Origin: Massilia sp. WG5
GTDB lineage: Bacteria > Pseudomonadota > Gammaproteobacteria > Burkholderiales > Burkholderiaceae_D
Direction of reading: 5' to 3'
Assembly: GCF_001412595.2 (NCBI RefSeq)
Contig: NZ_CP012640.2
Span: 3,472,001 to 3,536,000 of the forward strand
Length of the DNA: 64,000 nt
The first letter of the stretch is position 1. Every line of letters starts with the position of its first letter. This document shows, in pieces, positions 53,915-62,904 of this stretch. Both the position numbers and the translations under genes were made by a program. The notes beneath the pieces were generated by a model that saw only the letters and a program-made list of their open reading frames with translations, was not told where the DNA came from and made no database searches.

Positions 53915-55990
53915 ATGAAGAAACAGTACCTGTTGAGCGCCCTGACCCTGGCCCTGATCGCCAGCGTCAGCCACGCTGAAGGCACCGGCGGCGCGGCCGC
54001 CGCTGCGAAAGCCACCGCCACCAAGGGCCAGACCCTGAGCGCCGGCATCGCAACCCAATACATCGAATCGTCCGTGCGCCCGCAGGACGATTTCTTCGAA
54101 TACCTGAACGGCAAGTGGCTCAAGACCGTCGAGATCCCGTCCGACAAGTCGAGCTGGGGCTCGTTCATGGAGCTGCGCGAGAACACCCTGCCGCAGCTGC
54201 GCGGCATCATCGAGAACGTCGCCAAGAAGAACGCCGCCAAGGGCACCGACGAGCAGCGCATCGGCGACTTCTACGCCAGCTTCATGGATGAAGCCCGCCT
54301 CGAACAGCTGGGCGCGACCCCGCTGAAGCCCGAACTGGACAAGATCGCCGCACTGAAGGACAAGGCCGAGCTGCCGGCCCTGCTGGCCCAGCTGGGCAAG
54401 ATCGGCGTCGGCGTGCCGTTCGACTTCGGCATCCACCAGGACAACAAGGATTCGACCAAGTACGTCGCCGACATCGGCCAGGGCGGCCTGGGCATGCCGG
54501 ACCGCGATTACTACCTGAAGGCCGACGACAAGAAGCTGGCCGACACCAAGGCCAAGTACCAGCAGCACGTCGAGAAAATGCTGAGCATGGCCGGCGACAA
54601 GAACGCCGCCGCCAATGCGAAAGCCATCGTCGATTTCGAGACCGAGATCGCCAAGGTGCAGTGGACCAAGGTCGAACTGCGCGACCCGATCAAGGCCTAT
54701 AACAAGGTCAACCTGGCCGACCTGAACACGGTCGCCCCGGGCTTCGACTGGAAGACCTGGCTCGACACCACCGGCCTGTCCGGCAAGGTCACCTACGTGA
54801 TCGTCGGCCAGCCGACCTACCTGAAGGCTTTCATGGACGTGGCCAACCGGACCCCGATCGACACCTGGAAGGCCTACCTGTCGCTGCACCTGATCGAATC
54901 CTACGGCAGCTTCCTGTCGAAGAACTTCGTCGACGAGCGCTTCGACTTCTACGGCCGCACCCTGTCGGGCGTGAAGGAACAGGAACCGCGCTGGAAGCGT
55001 GGCGTGGGCGCGGTCGAGCGTGCGCAGGGCGAGTCGCTGGGCAAGCTGTACGTGGCCGAGTACTTCTCGCCGGAGAAGAAAGCGCGCATGGAAGCGCTGG
55101 TGAAGAACCTGCTGGCCGCCTACAAGCAGAGCATCGACAAGCTCGACTGGATGAGCCCGGCGACCAAGAAGGAAGCGCAAGCCAAGCTGGCCAAGTTCAC
55201 CCCGAAGATCGGTTACCCGAACAAGTGGAAGGACTACTCCGCGCTGACGGTCGCGCGTGACGACCTGGTCGGCAACGTGATGCGTTCGCGCGTGTGGGCC
55301 GCCGACTACGAGATCAACAAGCTGGGCAAGCCGATCGACCGCGACGAGTGGGGCATGACGCCGCAGACCATCAACGCCTACTACAACCCGGAGATGAACG
55401 AGATCGTGTTCCCGGCCGCGATCCTGCAGCCGCCGTTCTTCGATGCGAAGGCCGACGACGCGGTCAACTACGGCGGCATCGGCGCCGTGATCGGCCACGA
55501 GATCAGCCACGGCTTCGACGACCAGGGCGCCCAGTACGACGGCAATGGCAACCTGCGCGACTGGTGGACCGCCTCGGATCACAAGAACTTCAAGGCCAAG
55601 ACCACGGCGCTGGTCAACCAGTACAACGCCTTCGAGCCGATTCCGGGCTACCACGTGAACGGCGAACTGACCCTGGGTGAGAACATCGCCGACAACTCGG
55701 GTCTGGCGATCGCCTACAAGGCCTATCACATCTCACTGAAGGGCAAGAAGGCCCCGGTGATCGACGGCATGACCGGCGACCAGCGCCTGTACGCGGGCTG
55801 GGCCCAGGTGTGGCGTTCGAAGATGCGCGAGCAGCAGCAGATCGTCCAGGTGAAGACCGACCCGCACTCGCCGGGCCAGTACCGCGCCAACGGCACGCTG
55901 CGCAACCAGCCGGGCTTCTACGAAGCTTTCAAGGTGAAGCAGGGCGACAAGATGTACCTGGCGCCGAACGAGCGCGTGATCATCTGGTAA
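53915..55990 (+). CDS. M13 family metallopeptidase, copy 2
   Basis: 691 aa. Signal peptide about 1-22 (MKKQYLLSALTLALIASVSHA). All M13 elements are present: QDDFFEYLNGKWL, Zn motif VIGHEISHGFDDQG, TLGENIADNSGLAIA and terminal RVIIW. The first Zn motif carries Ser where copy 1 has Gly. An 80-bp stretch (54926-55005) is identical in DNA to copy 1 (52774-52853). Likely a tandem duplicate with diverged specificity. Ends in a good terminator. Confidence 0.96.
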   Translation: MKKQYLLSALTLALIASVSHAEGTGGAAAAAKATATKGQTLSAGIATQYIESSVRPQDDFFEYLNGKWLKTVEIPSDKSSWGSFMELRENTLPQLRGIIENVAKKNAAKGTDEQRIGDFYASFMDEARLEQLGATPLKPELDKIAALKDKAELPALLAQLGKIGVGVPFDFGIHQDNKDSTKYVADIGQGGLGMPDRDYYLKADDKKLADTKAKYQQHVEKMLSMAGDKNAAANAKAIVDFETEIAKVQWTKVELRDPIKAYNKVNLADLNTVAPGFDWKTWLDTTGLSGKVTYVIVGQPTYLKAFMDVANRTPIDTWKAYLSLHLIESYGSFLSKNFVDERFDFYGRTLSGVKEQEPRWKRGVGAVERAQGESLGKLYVAEYFSPEKKARMEALVKNLLAAYKQSIDKLDWMSPATKKEAQAKLAKFTPKIGYPNKWKDYSALTVARDDLVGNVMRSRVWAADYEINKLGKPIDRDEWGMTPQTINAYYNPEMNEIVFPAAILQPPFFDAKADDAVNYGGIGAVIGHEISHGFDDQGAQYDGNGNLRDWWTASDHKNFKAKTTALVNQYNAFEPIPGYHVNGELTLGENIADNSGLAIAYKAYHISLKGKKAPVIDGMTGDQRLYAGWAQVWRSKMREQQQIVQVKTDPHSPGQYRANGTLRNQPGFYEAFKVKQGDKMYLAPNERVIIW

Positions 55991-56011
55991 TCAGTCTGTC
56001 CTGGTGATCTC

Positions 56012-56037
56012 AAAGGCCGCGCATGTCGCGGCCTTTT
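56012..56037 (+). terminator. intrinsic terminator of the M13 pair
   Basis: AAAGGCCGCG (56012-56021), short loop, CGCGGCCTTTT (56027-56037), about 20 bp past the stop of copy 2. Confidence 0.9.
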
Positions 56038-56171
56038 CATACTGTCGCGCTGCCGATGCATTTGATGAACTTCAGCAAAATTCTGCTTGGGCGATTTTAT
56101 GTCGAAGGTACAATGCTCAGAGAACAGCAGGAACACGCGCAGTTTTTATTTCACTAGAACGATAGGCAATC

Positions 56172-57188
56172 ATGACTATTTCGAACCAATCGGCATCCTC
56201 TGCGATTTCGACGGTTGTCCAAGCCGACAGCATGTATGTCAGTGCTTCCGTCCAAGTGGGCAGTCGGACCTCTACCTTCAGCTTCAACTATTCGCTGTTT
56301 AAGGTCTTGTCCATCTTGATGGTGGTGACATCCCATTGGTTCAGCAATTTGCCGCTATGGTTGCCAACGACGGTCGGGTTATTCATTTTCGCCTTTTCTT
56401 CGGCGCTTTTCACAACGCACGGCTACAGCGGGCAGTTTGATGTGACTGCTTTCTGGCGCAAGAAGTTGCGGCGTTTACTGGTGCGCTATTGGTTCCTGCT
56501 TTTTTTTGTGTCCGTGTTGGTGCTGATCGAAGGGCGCACGCTCTTCCACTGGCACTCGCTAATACATGTGTTCGGCCTTTCTGCATTCCTAGACCTGTTC
56601 AGCCATAACAGAAGCGGGCTTGGCAAGGGGCTGTGGTTCTTCACTGTTTTGCTGCTCTTTTACATTGTTTTCCCTTATCTCGCCAAGCTGTGTGCGGCGA
56701 GCGGAAAGGACTTCTTCCTGCCGCTTGTCGTCACCGCGCTGTTCATGTTCCTGAACCTGCACATTCTCCCTGGTTTTGCTTTATGGTTGACGATGCTGGG
56801 CTTTTTTTTAGGTGTGTATGTGGGTATGTACGGAACAGAGGTATCGTCTAGGCTGAGCCTGACCTTGGCGCTGGGAAGCATGCTTGCCATCTTTGTTCTC
56901 AATGTTGCATTCGGATACAAGGAGGCCACGCAATGGTTAGTTCTGCTCGTCTGTATTAGTATTAATCTATGGATTTTGAAAGCGCATCTGCCTCAATGGC
57001 GCCCTTTGGTTGCACTGGCAACTCTGGAAACCTGCTTGCTCGAGATTTTTATTATCCATTCGTACTTCTTTGTGCACCCAAGCGGCAATACGGTGCTGGA
57101 TTTTCTAGCGTCCTTATCGCTGATCATTGTGCTGGCATGGATCTTGAATTTTGCAGGCTCTAAGCTCGTCCGGTTGATCTTCAAATAA
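56172..57188 (+). CDS. acyltransferase-3-like integral membrane protein
   Basis: 338 aa, about nine hydrophobic segments after a 45-residue soluble N-terminus. The first helix FKVLSILMVVTSHWF carries the family's membrane His, and RKKLRRLLVRYW is the usual basic loop after helix 2. Family enzymes O-acetylate or otherwise acylate surface polysaccharides. GC and codon use are clearly lower than in the flanking peptidase genes, hinting at transfer. The gene is isolated, with no obvious partner next to it. Confidence 0.72.
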   Translation: MTISNQSASSAISTVVQADSMYVSASVQVGSRTSTFSFNYSLFKVLSILMVVTSHWFSNLPLWLPTTVGLFIFAFSSALFTTHGYSGQFDVTAFWRKKLRRLLVRYWFLLFFVSVLVLIEGRTLFHWHSLIHVFGLSAFLDLFSHNRSGLGKGLWFFTVLLLFYIVFPYLAKLCAASGKDFFLPLVVTALFMFLNLHILPGFALWLTMLGFFLGVYVGMYGTEVSSRLSLTLALGSMLAIFVLNVAFGYKEATQWLVLLVCISINLWILKAHLPQWRPLVALATLETCLLEIFIIHSYFFVHPSGNTVLDFLASLSLIIVLAWILNFAGSKLVRLIFK

Positions 57189-57197
57189 GCGCTCCGC

Positions 57198-57446
57198 TTA
57201 CTGTGCCTCCCAGGCGTTGATGTCGATCACGCCCGTTATCAAGTGTGCGGTATCCGAGGCAATATGCTTGTCCTGACCTCCGCTTGAACAAGATGCTGGC
57301 GTTCGATACCAAGTTCGGTCGCAAGAGAATTGACGAGCGGCCGCAGGGTTCACGAAGCCCTGCGACACCAAATGGTAGTCGGTCTTCTGGACCGCATTGG
57401 TTTAGGTGCCAAAGGTACCGGTGCCGTCGAAGACATTATTCTGGAG
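57198..57446 (-). pseudogene. decayed 3' gene remnant
   Basis: On the minus strand, GC-ending codons typical of this genome run through VFDGTGTFGT, an in-frame TAA, then VQKTDYHLVSQGFVNP. The reading continues one frame over as LVNSLATELGIERQHLVQAE and returns to LITGVIDINAWEAQ before a stop at 57198. One stop and at least two frame changes in 83 codons mark a dead fragment. The parent family is not recognised. Confidence 0.4.
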
Positions 57447-57765
57447 TAGACCGCCCGGGTCCCGCCGATCTGTACGACCGTACCGCAAAAGCTATCGTTG
57501 TTTGTGGAGGTGCTTTTCACCACGTACGGACCCTTGCTCAGTTGTTTTTTCCTTCTTCGCTCTATCTCACTATGGTCGGGTTACTAAGGCTTATTGTGTT
57601 TGGCAATGGAAAGAACACAGAAGAAAGTGTTTCACTCTGAAATTGAATAAATATTTTGCTAACCAATTTCCAGAAAAATCTTTAGCTAAATTTACTAAAT
57701 AGAATTTATGCGATCCAAATTAGCCTTGATAAGGCCTTTATAGTAAGAAATGACTATTTTTAGGA

Positions 57766-57803
57766 AAAAGGGCCGGATCTCAGTGAGATCTGAGATCCGG
57801 CCC
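57766..57803 (-). terminator. intrinsic terminator of the 57848 lipoprotein gene
   Basis: Thirteen-bp arms GGGCCGGATCTCA (57770-57782) and TGAGATCCGGCCC (57791-57803); on the minus strand the stem is followed by TTTTTCC. Confidence 0.9.
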
Positions 57804-57847
57804 TCGTTAGCGCTTGGCAAGCCAAGCGGAGCATGATATGGATATGT

Positions 57848-60079
57848 TTAACGCGGCACGATATCGAACTGCGCCGCAGTGCTGTAATCCGGTTTAACCG
57901 AGCGGTTCATGAACACTGCCCAGGCAGTTTTACCAGCGGTACCCATGACATTTGCAGTATATGCCAATGCAGGTTGCATGTTTGCCGGGTAACCGGCCGT
58001 GGCAGCCGCATAACCCGTCATCTCGCCTACTTTCAGCTTTAGAGAGGCAGCCATGGCGCTACTGCCACAAGCCAATGCGACGAAGTCTGAAGTATGAGTT
58101 GCTTTATAGGCTTCTGCGTACGTAGTAAAGAATGGACTGGTCGAGTTAGTGCGGACATTTAGGGCATATGGTGCCCCGTCAATCCAGCAGGTACCTGGCG
58201 CAGTCATTCGCGCGACCGAGAACTGTGCCTTCCACTTCAGCAACGCAGTCGCCTTGTCAAACCCCAGATCGGCGGTATGACCGACGGCAGAGGTGAAGAA
58301 ATCGTCCATCCATGGCGCCATGCCACTGCCGTTATTGTAACCCAAGGCATAGCCATTCACGATGATACCGAGCTTATTCGCAGAAGTATTATTGGTATAA
58401 GTCGCGTTGTACCAGTCGAGGTTGCTGTTAAGGATTTGCGTAAAATGGCTCTTTAGTCGATCGCTATCCGGCGTAATGTAAGCAGCTTCTGCAAGCGTAC
58501 GGAGACTCCACGCTTGAGCACGAACCTGCTCTTGTTGCAGCAATCCCTTTACGTTCTGGCGATAACCAGGGTTCGAGGAAAATTGGTTCCACATTGCCCA
58601 GAACTGCAACTCTTCCAGATAGTAATAATCGCCCGTGAGCATGTAAGGCAGATAAGCAAACGCAGGCTGGTGTGCCGAATCGTGAGTCAGTGTGGTTTTA
58701 CAGCCATCTGTAGTTGCGCAAGCTGGAAATGCTTCTCGTTTGCCAGTTGTCGGATTCATGGTATCGCTGGCCTGTCCATAAATCGTCATGTACGGGTAGT
58801 CCAGCAGACTGACCGGCTTATCGGTCAGCTTGTCGCGATAGTGCGCAGACCAAGTGCCGGCCAGGTCTGCCGTACCCATAGTTACCATGCGCGCACGCTT
58901 GTCCATACTCAGCAGGTAGCTCACGCCCCATCCGGGAAGAAGGCCGATGTCATCACGGCCGCCAGTTGCCGGCATATAGTTTTCGGCCAGGCCAGCACCC
59001 ACCATCGGTTCGATATTGGAACCGGTCCAGCGCTTCTGCAGCGTTGTCAGGGCGCTCTCAGCAATTTTGAGCGAGCGATCATAGTTCGGCAAAGCCTTCG
59101 AGTCAAGCAGGTAGGCGGTATTGAACTTTACGTCGACTTGAGGCTCTGTGCCATTGAACCAGAATACTTTGCGCCAGCGAGCATGGTTGAAATGGACCAT
59201 GCCAGTTTTAGTGTAGACCGACTTCCCGCCCACAATGACGTTGGCATCATAGGTAAAATTCTGGGGGGACGGCTCGTAAGCCCAGTCATTCTCGACCACG
59301 ACGTCCACGCGGGCCTTGTTCACCCCCGGGAACCAACGGATGGCGAAGCGAGCCTGTAGGTGCGGATGCTGGACGCCACTGGCCGTCTGCAGCGGAGCAT
59401 GCACTTGCCATTCGGTGGCAATCGGGCCGCTCAGCCAAGTGGTGGCACTGCTACGCTTCAGCAGATCGTCGGCCGACGCGTAGTAGTCAACGCCGTTGAG
59501 TTTGGCATGTACGGAGGCGCTAAAACCGTTTCGCATTAGCATATCAATACTGGTGCTGCCGGTCGGCGCGGTGCCGCCCTTGACGAGGCTCATGGTGCGG
59601 GTAGTGCTCGCAGCCAGGGACGGCAGCACGGCTGAGATCACTGCATGGCGGATCGAACCGTCAGCATGCTTGGCCTTGACGTCCACCTGCAGCGGCACGG
59701 TGGTGCCGTCGTCGAGGCGGCCGGACAGCTGTTCGCCGGCCTTCAGGTGACCCACGGCGAACACCTGGCCAAAAGTAACCGGTACGTTCGTTTGGGTCGT
59801 GGCGGAAGTATTTTCGAAGCGGACATCGGTGATTCCGGTGCCGGCGACGGTCGCAGTCGAGGTGTTGGTGGGAGTCGTGGTCGGAACAGTCGTGGTGATC
59901 GGGCCGGTCAGAACGTTGCTGGCGAGGCTCGTGCTCGAGCCGCTCAGTACGGCAGCGGTCTGGGGGGCGGAAGTATTCTGTGCCTGATCGCTCCCGGCGC
60001 CACAAGCGGCGAGCGTAGCGGAACATGCGATCACGGAAAGGTGGCGGAACTTCGAGAGTTGGTGTGCAAATTTCATCAT
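57848..60079 (-). CDS. large exported lipoprotein, unknown; RIFT-barrel/lyase-like features
   Basis: 743 aa. Lipobox LAAC near residue 26, then a Ser/Thr-rich linker (about 27-80). Residues about 85-165 (FGQVFAVGHLKAGEQ, DGSIRHAVISAVLP) recall the N-terminal RIFT barrel of PcRGLX/YetA-like proteins. The C-terminal half is helical with many aromatic residues (YYYLEELQFWAMWNQF, GYALGYNNGSGMAPW), like an alpha/alpha barrel. It may therefore act on an extracellular polysaccharide; this is inference. GC is lower than in the core genes. Next to an acyltransferase-3 gene but convergent with it. Confidence 0.55.
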   Translation of the reverse strand: MMKFAHQLSKFRHLSVIACSATLAACGAGSDQAQNTSAPQTAAVLSGSSTSLASNVLTGPITTTVPTTTPTNTSTATVAGTGITDVRFENTSATTQTNVPVTFGQVFAVGHLKAGEQLSGRLDDGTTVPLQVDVKAKHADGSIRHAVISAVLPSLAASTTRTMSLVKGGTAPTGSTSIDMLMRNGFSASVHAKLNGVDYYASADDLLKRSSATTWLSGPIATEWQVHAPLQTASGVQHPHLQARFAIRWFPGVNKARVDVVVENDWAYEPSPQNFTYDANVIVGGKSVYTKTGMVHFNHARWRKVFWFNGTEPQVDVKFNTAYLLDSKALPNYDRSLKIAESALTTLQKRWTGSNIEPMVGAGLAENYMPATGGRDDIGLLPGWGVSYLLSMDKRARMVTMGTADLAGTWSAHYRDKLTDKPVSLLDYPYMTIYGQASDTMNPTTGKREAFPACATTDGCKTTLTHDSAHQPAFAYLPYMLTGDYYYLEELQFWAMWNQFSSNPGYRQNVKGLLQQEQVRAQAWSLRTLAEAAYITPDSDRLKSHFTQILNSNLDWYNATYTNNTSANKLGIIVNGYALGYNNGSGMAPWMDDFFTSAVGHTADLGFDKATALLKWKAQFSVARMTAPGTCWIDGAPYALNVRTNSTSPFFTTYAEAYKATHTSDFVALACGSSAMAASLKLKVGEMTGYAAATAGYPANMQPALAYTANVMGTAGKTAWAVFMNRSVKPDYSTAAQFDIVPR

Positions 60080-60287
60080 TAATTTCTCTGGTTTGGCTCT
60101 GTGTGGGATGTTTTCTTCTTTTGAGCCAAACAGGTTACCGTACAGAAATTAATGGCGCACGGAAAAATTACGGATTTTTTGTGAAATGTCCCCCTAAGGC
60201 AACGAAATATTTTCGTTTCTTTAACATATATTGTTCGGAATAAATGGCTAAAAGATATCTTTTTATTAGTCTGAAATCCTTTAAGCG

Positions 60288-60318
60288 AAAAAACACCGCC
60301 TGTACAGGCGGTGTTTTT
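60288..60318 (-). terminator. intrinsic terminator of the cytochrome c gene
   Basis: Perfect palindrome with arms ACACCGCCTGT and ACAGGCGGTGT centred at 60303, A run before and T run after. Works on either strand; the minus-strand cytochrome gene ends 20 bp away. Confidence 0.88.
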
Positions 60319-60337
60319 ATGTCAACTTCGTAAACTA

Positions 60338-61258
60338 TTACTTGGCGGCAGCGACCATGTAGTCGACTGCGCTCTTGACGTCGGCGTCGGACGCACTTGA
60401 TCCGCCTTTCGGCGGCATCACGCCGGCTTTACCCTGGAAGCCCTTGATGGCGTGCTCGTACAGGACGCTGGCGCCCTGCGCGATGCGCGGCGCCCAGGCC
60501 GCCTTGTCACCATACTTCGGCGCACCGGCGATGCCGGCGCCATGGCAGGCTACACAAGCCGAGCTGTACAGAGTCTTGCCTGCGCCTGCGCTGGCGGTCG
60601 CGGTGGCAGGCGCTGCCGCCGGGGCAGGGGCGGCCGGCGGCGTTGCCGCGGCGGGCGCCGGGTTTGCTGCTGCCGCCGGCGCTGCACCTGCAGTTGCCGC
60701 AGCCGGCGCGTTGGCCGCCGGAGCGGCGCTGGCCTGGGCCTTGGGCGCCGGTGCTTCCGGTTCCTTGAACTTGGCGCCGCCCTGGTTGGCCATATAGACC
60801 ATGGCGCGCGCTACTTCGATATCGTCGAGGTCCGGATTGCCGCCCTTGGCAGGCATGGCGCGAATACCGTTGACGGCGTGCTGGACCAGCGTGTCGTAAC
60901 CTTGGGCAATTCGCGCGCTCCAGGCGCCGGCATCGCCAACTTTCGGAGCGCCGGCGGCGCCAGTGGCGTGGCAGGCGGCGCACACGGCGGTGTAGACGGC
61001 CTGGCCGTTCTGCAGCACCTTGGGCGCATTCATGTCTTTCAGCGAGAAGCCTTCTTCAGCCACAGGGCGCACGCGGGCAGCGACCTCTTCGGGATTCGAT
61101 CCTGCGGAGCCGGCGCCGGCGAGGGGGCGGTTGGTAGCGAAGGACACTAATAAGATGATGCCGATCACAATGACCAGGAAGAATCCGGCCACTGCGCCAA
61201 TCAACTGCTTCGGGGTCCTGATAAAAGACTGGTGCTCACTGTGGTTTACGTCGCTCAT
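60338..61258 (-). CDS. membrane-anchored dihaem cytochrome c (c5-like)
   Basis: 306 aa. One N-terminal TM helix (about 20-43) anchors the protein. Two class I haem domains follow: CAACH with LPAKGG-like MPAKGGNPDLDD (Met ligand region), and CVACH with GVMPPKGGSSASD. They are joined by a 50-residue Ala/Pro-rich linker (about 175-225). The arrangement suits electron transfer in the periplasm, for instance feeding a terminal oxidase. No partner gene is adjacent. Start ATG 61258. Confidence 0.9.
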   Translation of the reverse strand: MSDVNHSEHQSFIRTPKQLIGAVAGFFLVIVIGIILLVSFATNRPLAGAGSAGSNPEEVAARVRPVAEEGFSLKDMNAPKVLQNGQAVYTAVCAACHATGAAGAPKVGDAGAWSARIAQGYDTLVQHAVNGIRAMPAKGGNPDLDDIEVARAMVYMANQGGAKFKEPEAPAPKAQASAAPAANAPAAATAGAAPAAAANPAPAAATPPAAPAPAAAPATATASAGAGKTLYSSACVACHGAGIAGAPKYGDKAAWAPRIAQGASVLYEHAIKGFQGKAGVMPPKGGSSASDADVKSAVDYMVAAAK

Positions 61259-61441
61259 GATTTCCTTATAAATAAAAAAACCTGCTGGCGTCCGGCACTC
61301 GGTCCAACCTCACTACAGATGGCTCGGAACCAATCGATTATAGATCGAAAACATCTTAATTGAAACGCAATTTCTCCTACGTCAACATCGTTATCCATAG
61401 ACGTGGCGACGGAAACTCTGTATCCTTCGCATCACTCCTGC

Positions 61442-61517
61442 GCGGCTGTAGCTCAGTGGATAGAGTATTGGCCTCCGAAGCCAAGGGTCGCTGGTTCGAT
61501 CCCAGCCAGCCGCGCCA
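61442..61517 (+). tRNA. tRNA-Arg (anticodon CCG)
   Basis: 76 nt with encoded CCA. Acceptor GCGGCTG pairs with CAGCCGC (61507-61513), discriminator G, CCA 61515-61517. D-arm GCTC/GAGT, anticodon stem TTGGC/GCCAA with loop CTCCGAA (anticodon CCG, reads CGG) and T-arm GCTGG/CCAGC around TTCGATC. Confidence 0.97.
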
Positions 61518-61523
61518 CTTTCC

Positions 61524-62501
61524 TCAGTCGTTCCCCATTTCCTGCACGCTTCCGATCTCCGCGCTGCCATGCAGCAGCTGCGGCGGCATTTTCGCAGCCG
61601 ACCAGTCTCTCTGAGCATGTAGTTTGTACGCTGCATAGCGGCAGGTCGGCTTCTTCAGGAGCACCCTGGCCTGCTGCGGCTGGGTCGTAATCCACTGCTT
61701 GACCAGTTCGGCCGCCGTCTCCGGCAGCTGTTGCGCAGGCAGGCGCCGCACTGTCATGTGTTCGCGCAAGGCGCGGTTTTCGAGTTCGCCCTGGGCCTGG
61801 CGCAGGATGCGTTTGAACTGCGCCTTGACGTTACGGAAGGTGAGTGAGGATTGGCCGGGGATGTCCCAGGTGGCGTCGCCCGCCACCACCATCCGCTTGG
61901 GTTCCCACTTCGCGCTTTCCGGCGCCAGGTTCAACAGCAGGAAGGCGCCGACCAGCGAATCGGTTCGGTACAGCCCCAGCGGCAGGCGCAGGCCGCGCTC
62001 CCTCATCCCGGCCATGGCGGCGCCGCTCAGTGCATGCATATTTCCCTGGATACCGCCGTGCTGGAGCATGTATTCGCGCGTTTTCGCGGCCGAGCGCCCG
62101 GCGCTCGGCACACCGGTCACGCCAAGCGCTTCCGGCGCTTCGGCAAGCCGCCGGCTCAGGGCGCCAAAGGCGTCGCGCCGGGCTTCCACATAGCCATCGA
62201 GGAAATAGGCGATTTCACTGCCGGGCCAGATGTGGTGCACGTACTGGTTCCAGGCATGGGCCTTGTCACCGACCGCGATCGACCAGACGCGCATCGTGCT
62301 GGGGCCCTGGTCAAGGGTGCCGGAGCGAACCAGCGTGGCGGCCTGTTCGGCCAGGACCGGATTTCCATTGATAACAACATCGATGACTGCTCCATGGGAA
62401 GCGCAGGCCGTCAGCGTCGCCTTGATGCAGCGGGCCAAGGTTTCAATGGACTCACGCGCCGCAATGATGGCGACTGTCCAGGGAGCAATGTTGTTGTGCA
62501 T
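61524..62501 (-). CDS. GT-A-type glycosyltransferase-like protein
   Basis: 325 aa. N-terminal VAIIAARESIETLARCI and VIDVVINGNP resemble the nucleotide-sugar-binding beta strands of GT2-like enzymes; AWNQYVHHIWPGSEIAYFLDGYVEARRDAF holds a possible DG metal site in FLDGYV. No membrane helix. The second half (basic and helical) is not recognised. Substrate unknown; polysaccharide synthesis is plausible because a nucleotide-sugar dehydrogenase gene starts about 400 bp away. The SD is poor at the ATG 62501. Confidence 0.65.
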   Translation of the reverse strand: MHNNIAPWTVAIIAARESIETLARCIKATLTACASHGAVIDVVINGNPVLAEQAATLVRSGTLDQGPSTMRVWSIAVGDKAHAWNQYVHHIWPGSEIAYFLDGYVEARRDAFGALSRRLAEAPEALGVTGVPSAGRSAAKTREYMLQHGGIQGNMHALSGAAMAGMRERGLRLPLGLYRTDSLVGAFLLLNLAPESAKWEPKRMVVAGDATWDIPGQSSLTFRNVKAQFKRILRQAQGELENRALREHMTVRRLPAQQLPETAAELVKQWITTQPQQARVLLKKPTCRYAAYKLHAQRDWSAAKMPPQLLHGSAEIGSVQEMGND

Positions 62502-62904
62502 GTTGGGAAAATATTGAAAATGAGTAAATTATTTTACGTCAAACTGTGACCCCGGTGCTATTCTGGTCTGTGGCGAACACAGCAGCGAAAAAGGGTGCGC
62601 ACGATAGCCGCAAAGAAAAACTTGATTTTCCGAAAATGCTAAAATTGCATCTGTGCCATGAGTGAAGCTGGACGGTATGCATGCTACCCGTGTAGAACTG
62701 AATCTCCGACGACGTAAGCATGTCTGAATAAGAGCAGGACATACCGTTGCGGGAAGATCGGTCTCATGCATCTTGTTGGTTTCTTGATATTTTCTTTAAG
62801 ACATTTATGGTTGTGGCACAACAGAGTTGACAAATTGTTGGGTGTCACTGTTGTCTTGCTACTAGTCAATAATGGTAAAAATCCATTCATAAACGGAACG
62901 TAAT
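62502..62904. other. 403-bp gene-free divergent intergenic region
   Basis: AT-rich relative to the genes. It holds a 13-bp dyad GTTGTG, G, CACAAC (62811-62823) and a -35-like TTGACA at 62827-62832 without a convincing -10 at 17 bp. It probably contains promoters for both flanking genes. Short open frames here look spurious. Confidence 0.55.

Larger units (their letters stand above)
57189..57847. other. 659-bp gene-poor stretch
   Basis: The left 260 bp contains a decayed coding remnant on the minus strand (57198-57446, listed separately). The middle, about 57590-57760, is AT-rich with no signals I can name. The right end holds the terminator of the minus-strand lipoprotein gene. Open frames on the plus strand here have no codon bias and look spurious. 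Confidence 0.6.

Noticed and set aside
62827..62855. Sigma-70 promoter starting with TTGACA before the dehydrogenase gene
   Set aside because: No acceptable -10 hexamer at 16-18 bp spacing; mentioned only as a possible -35.
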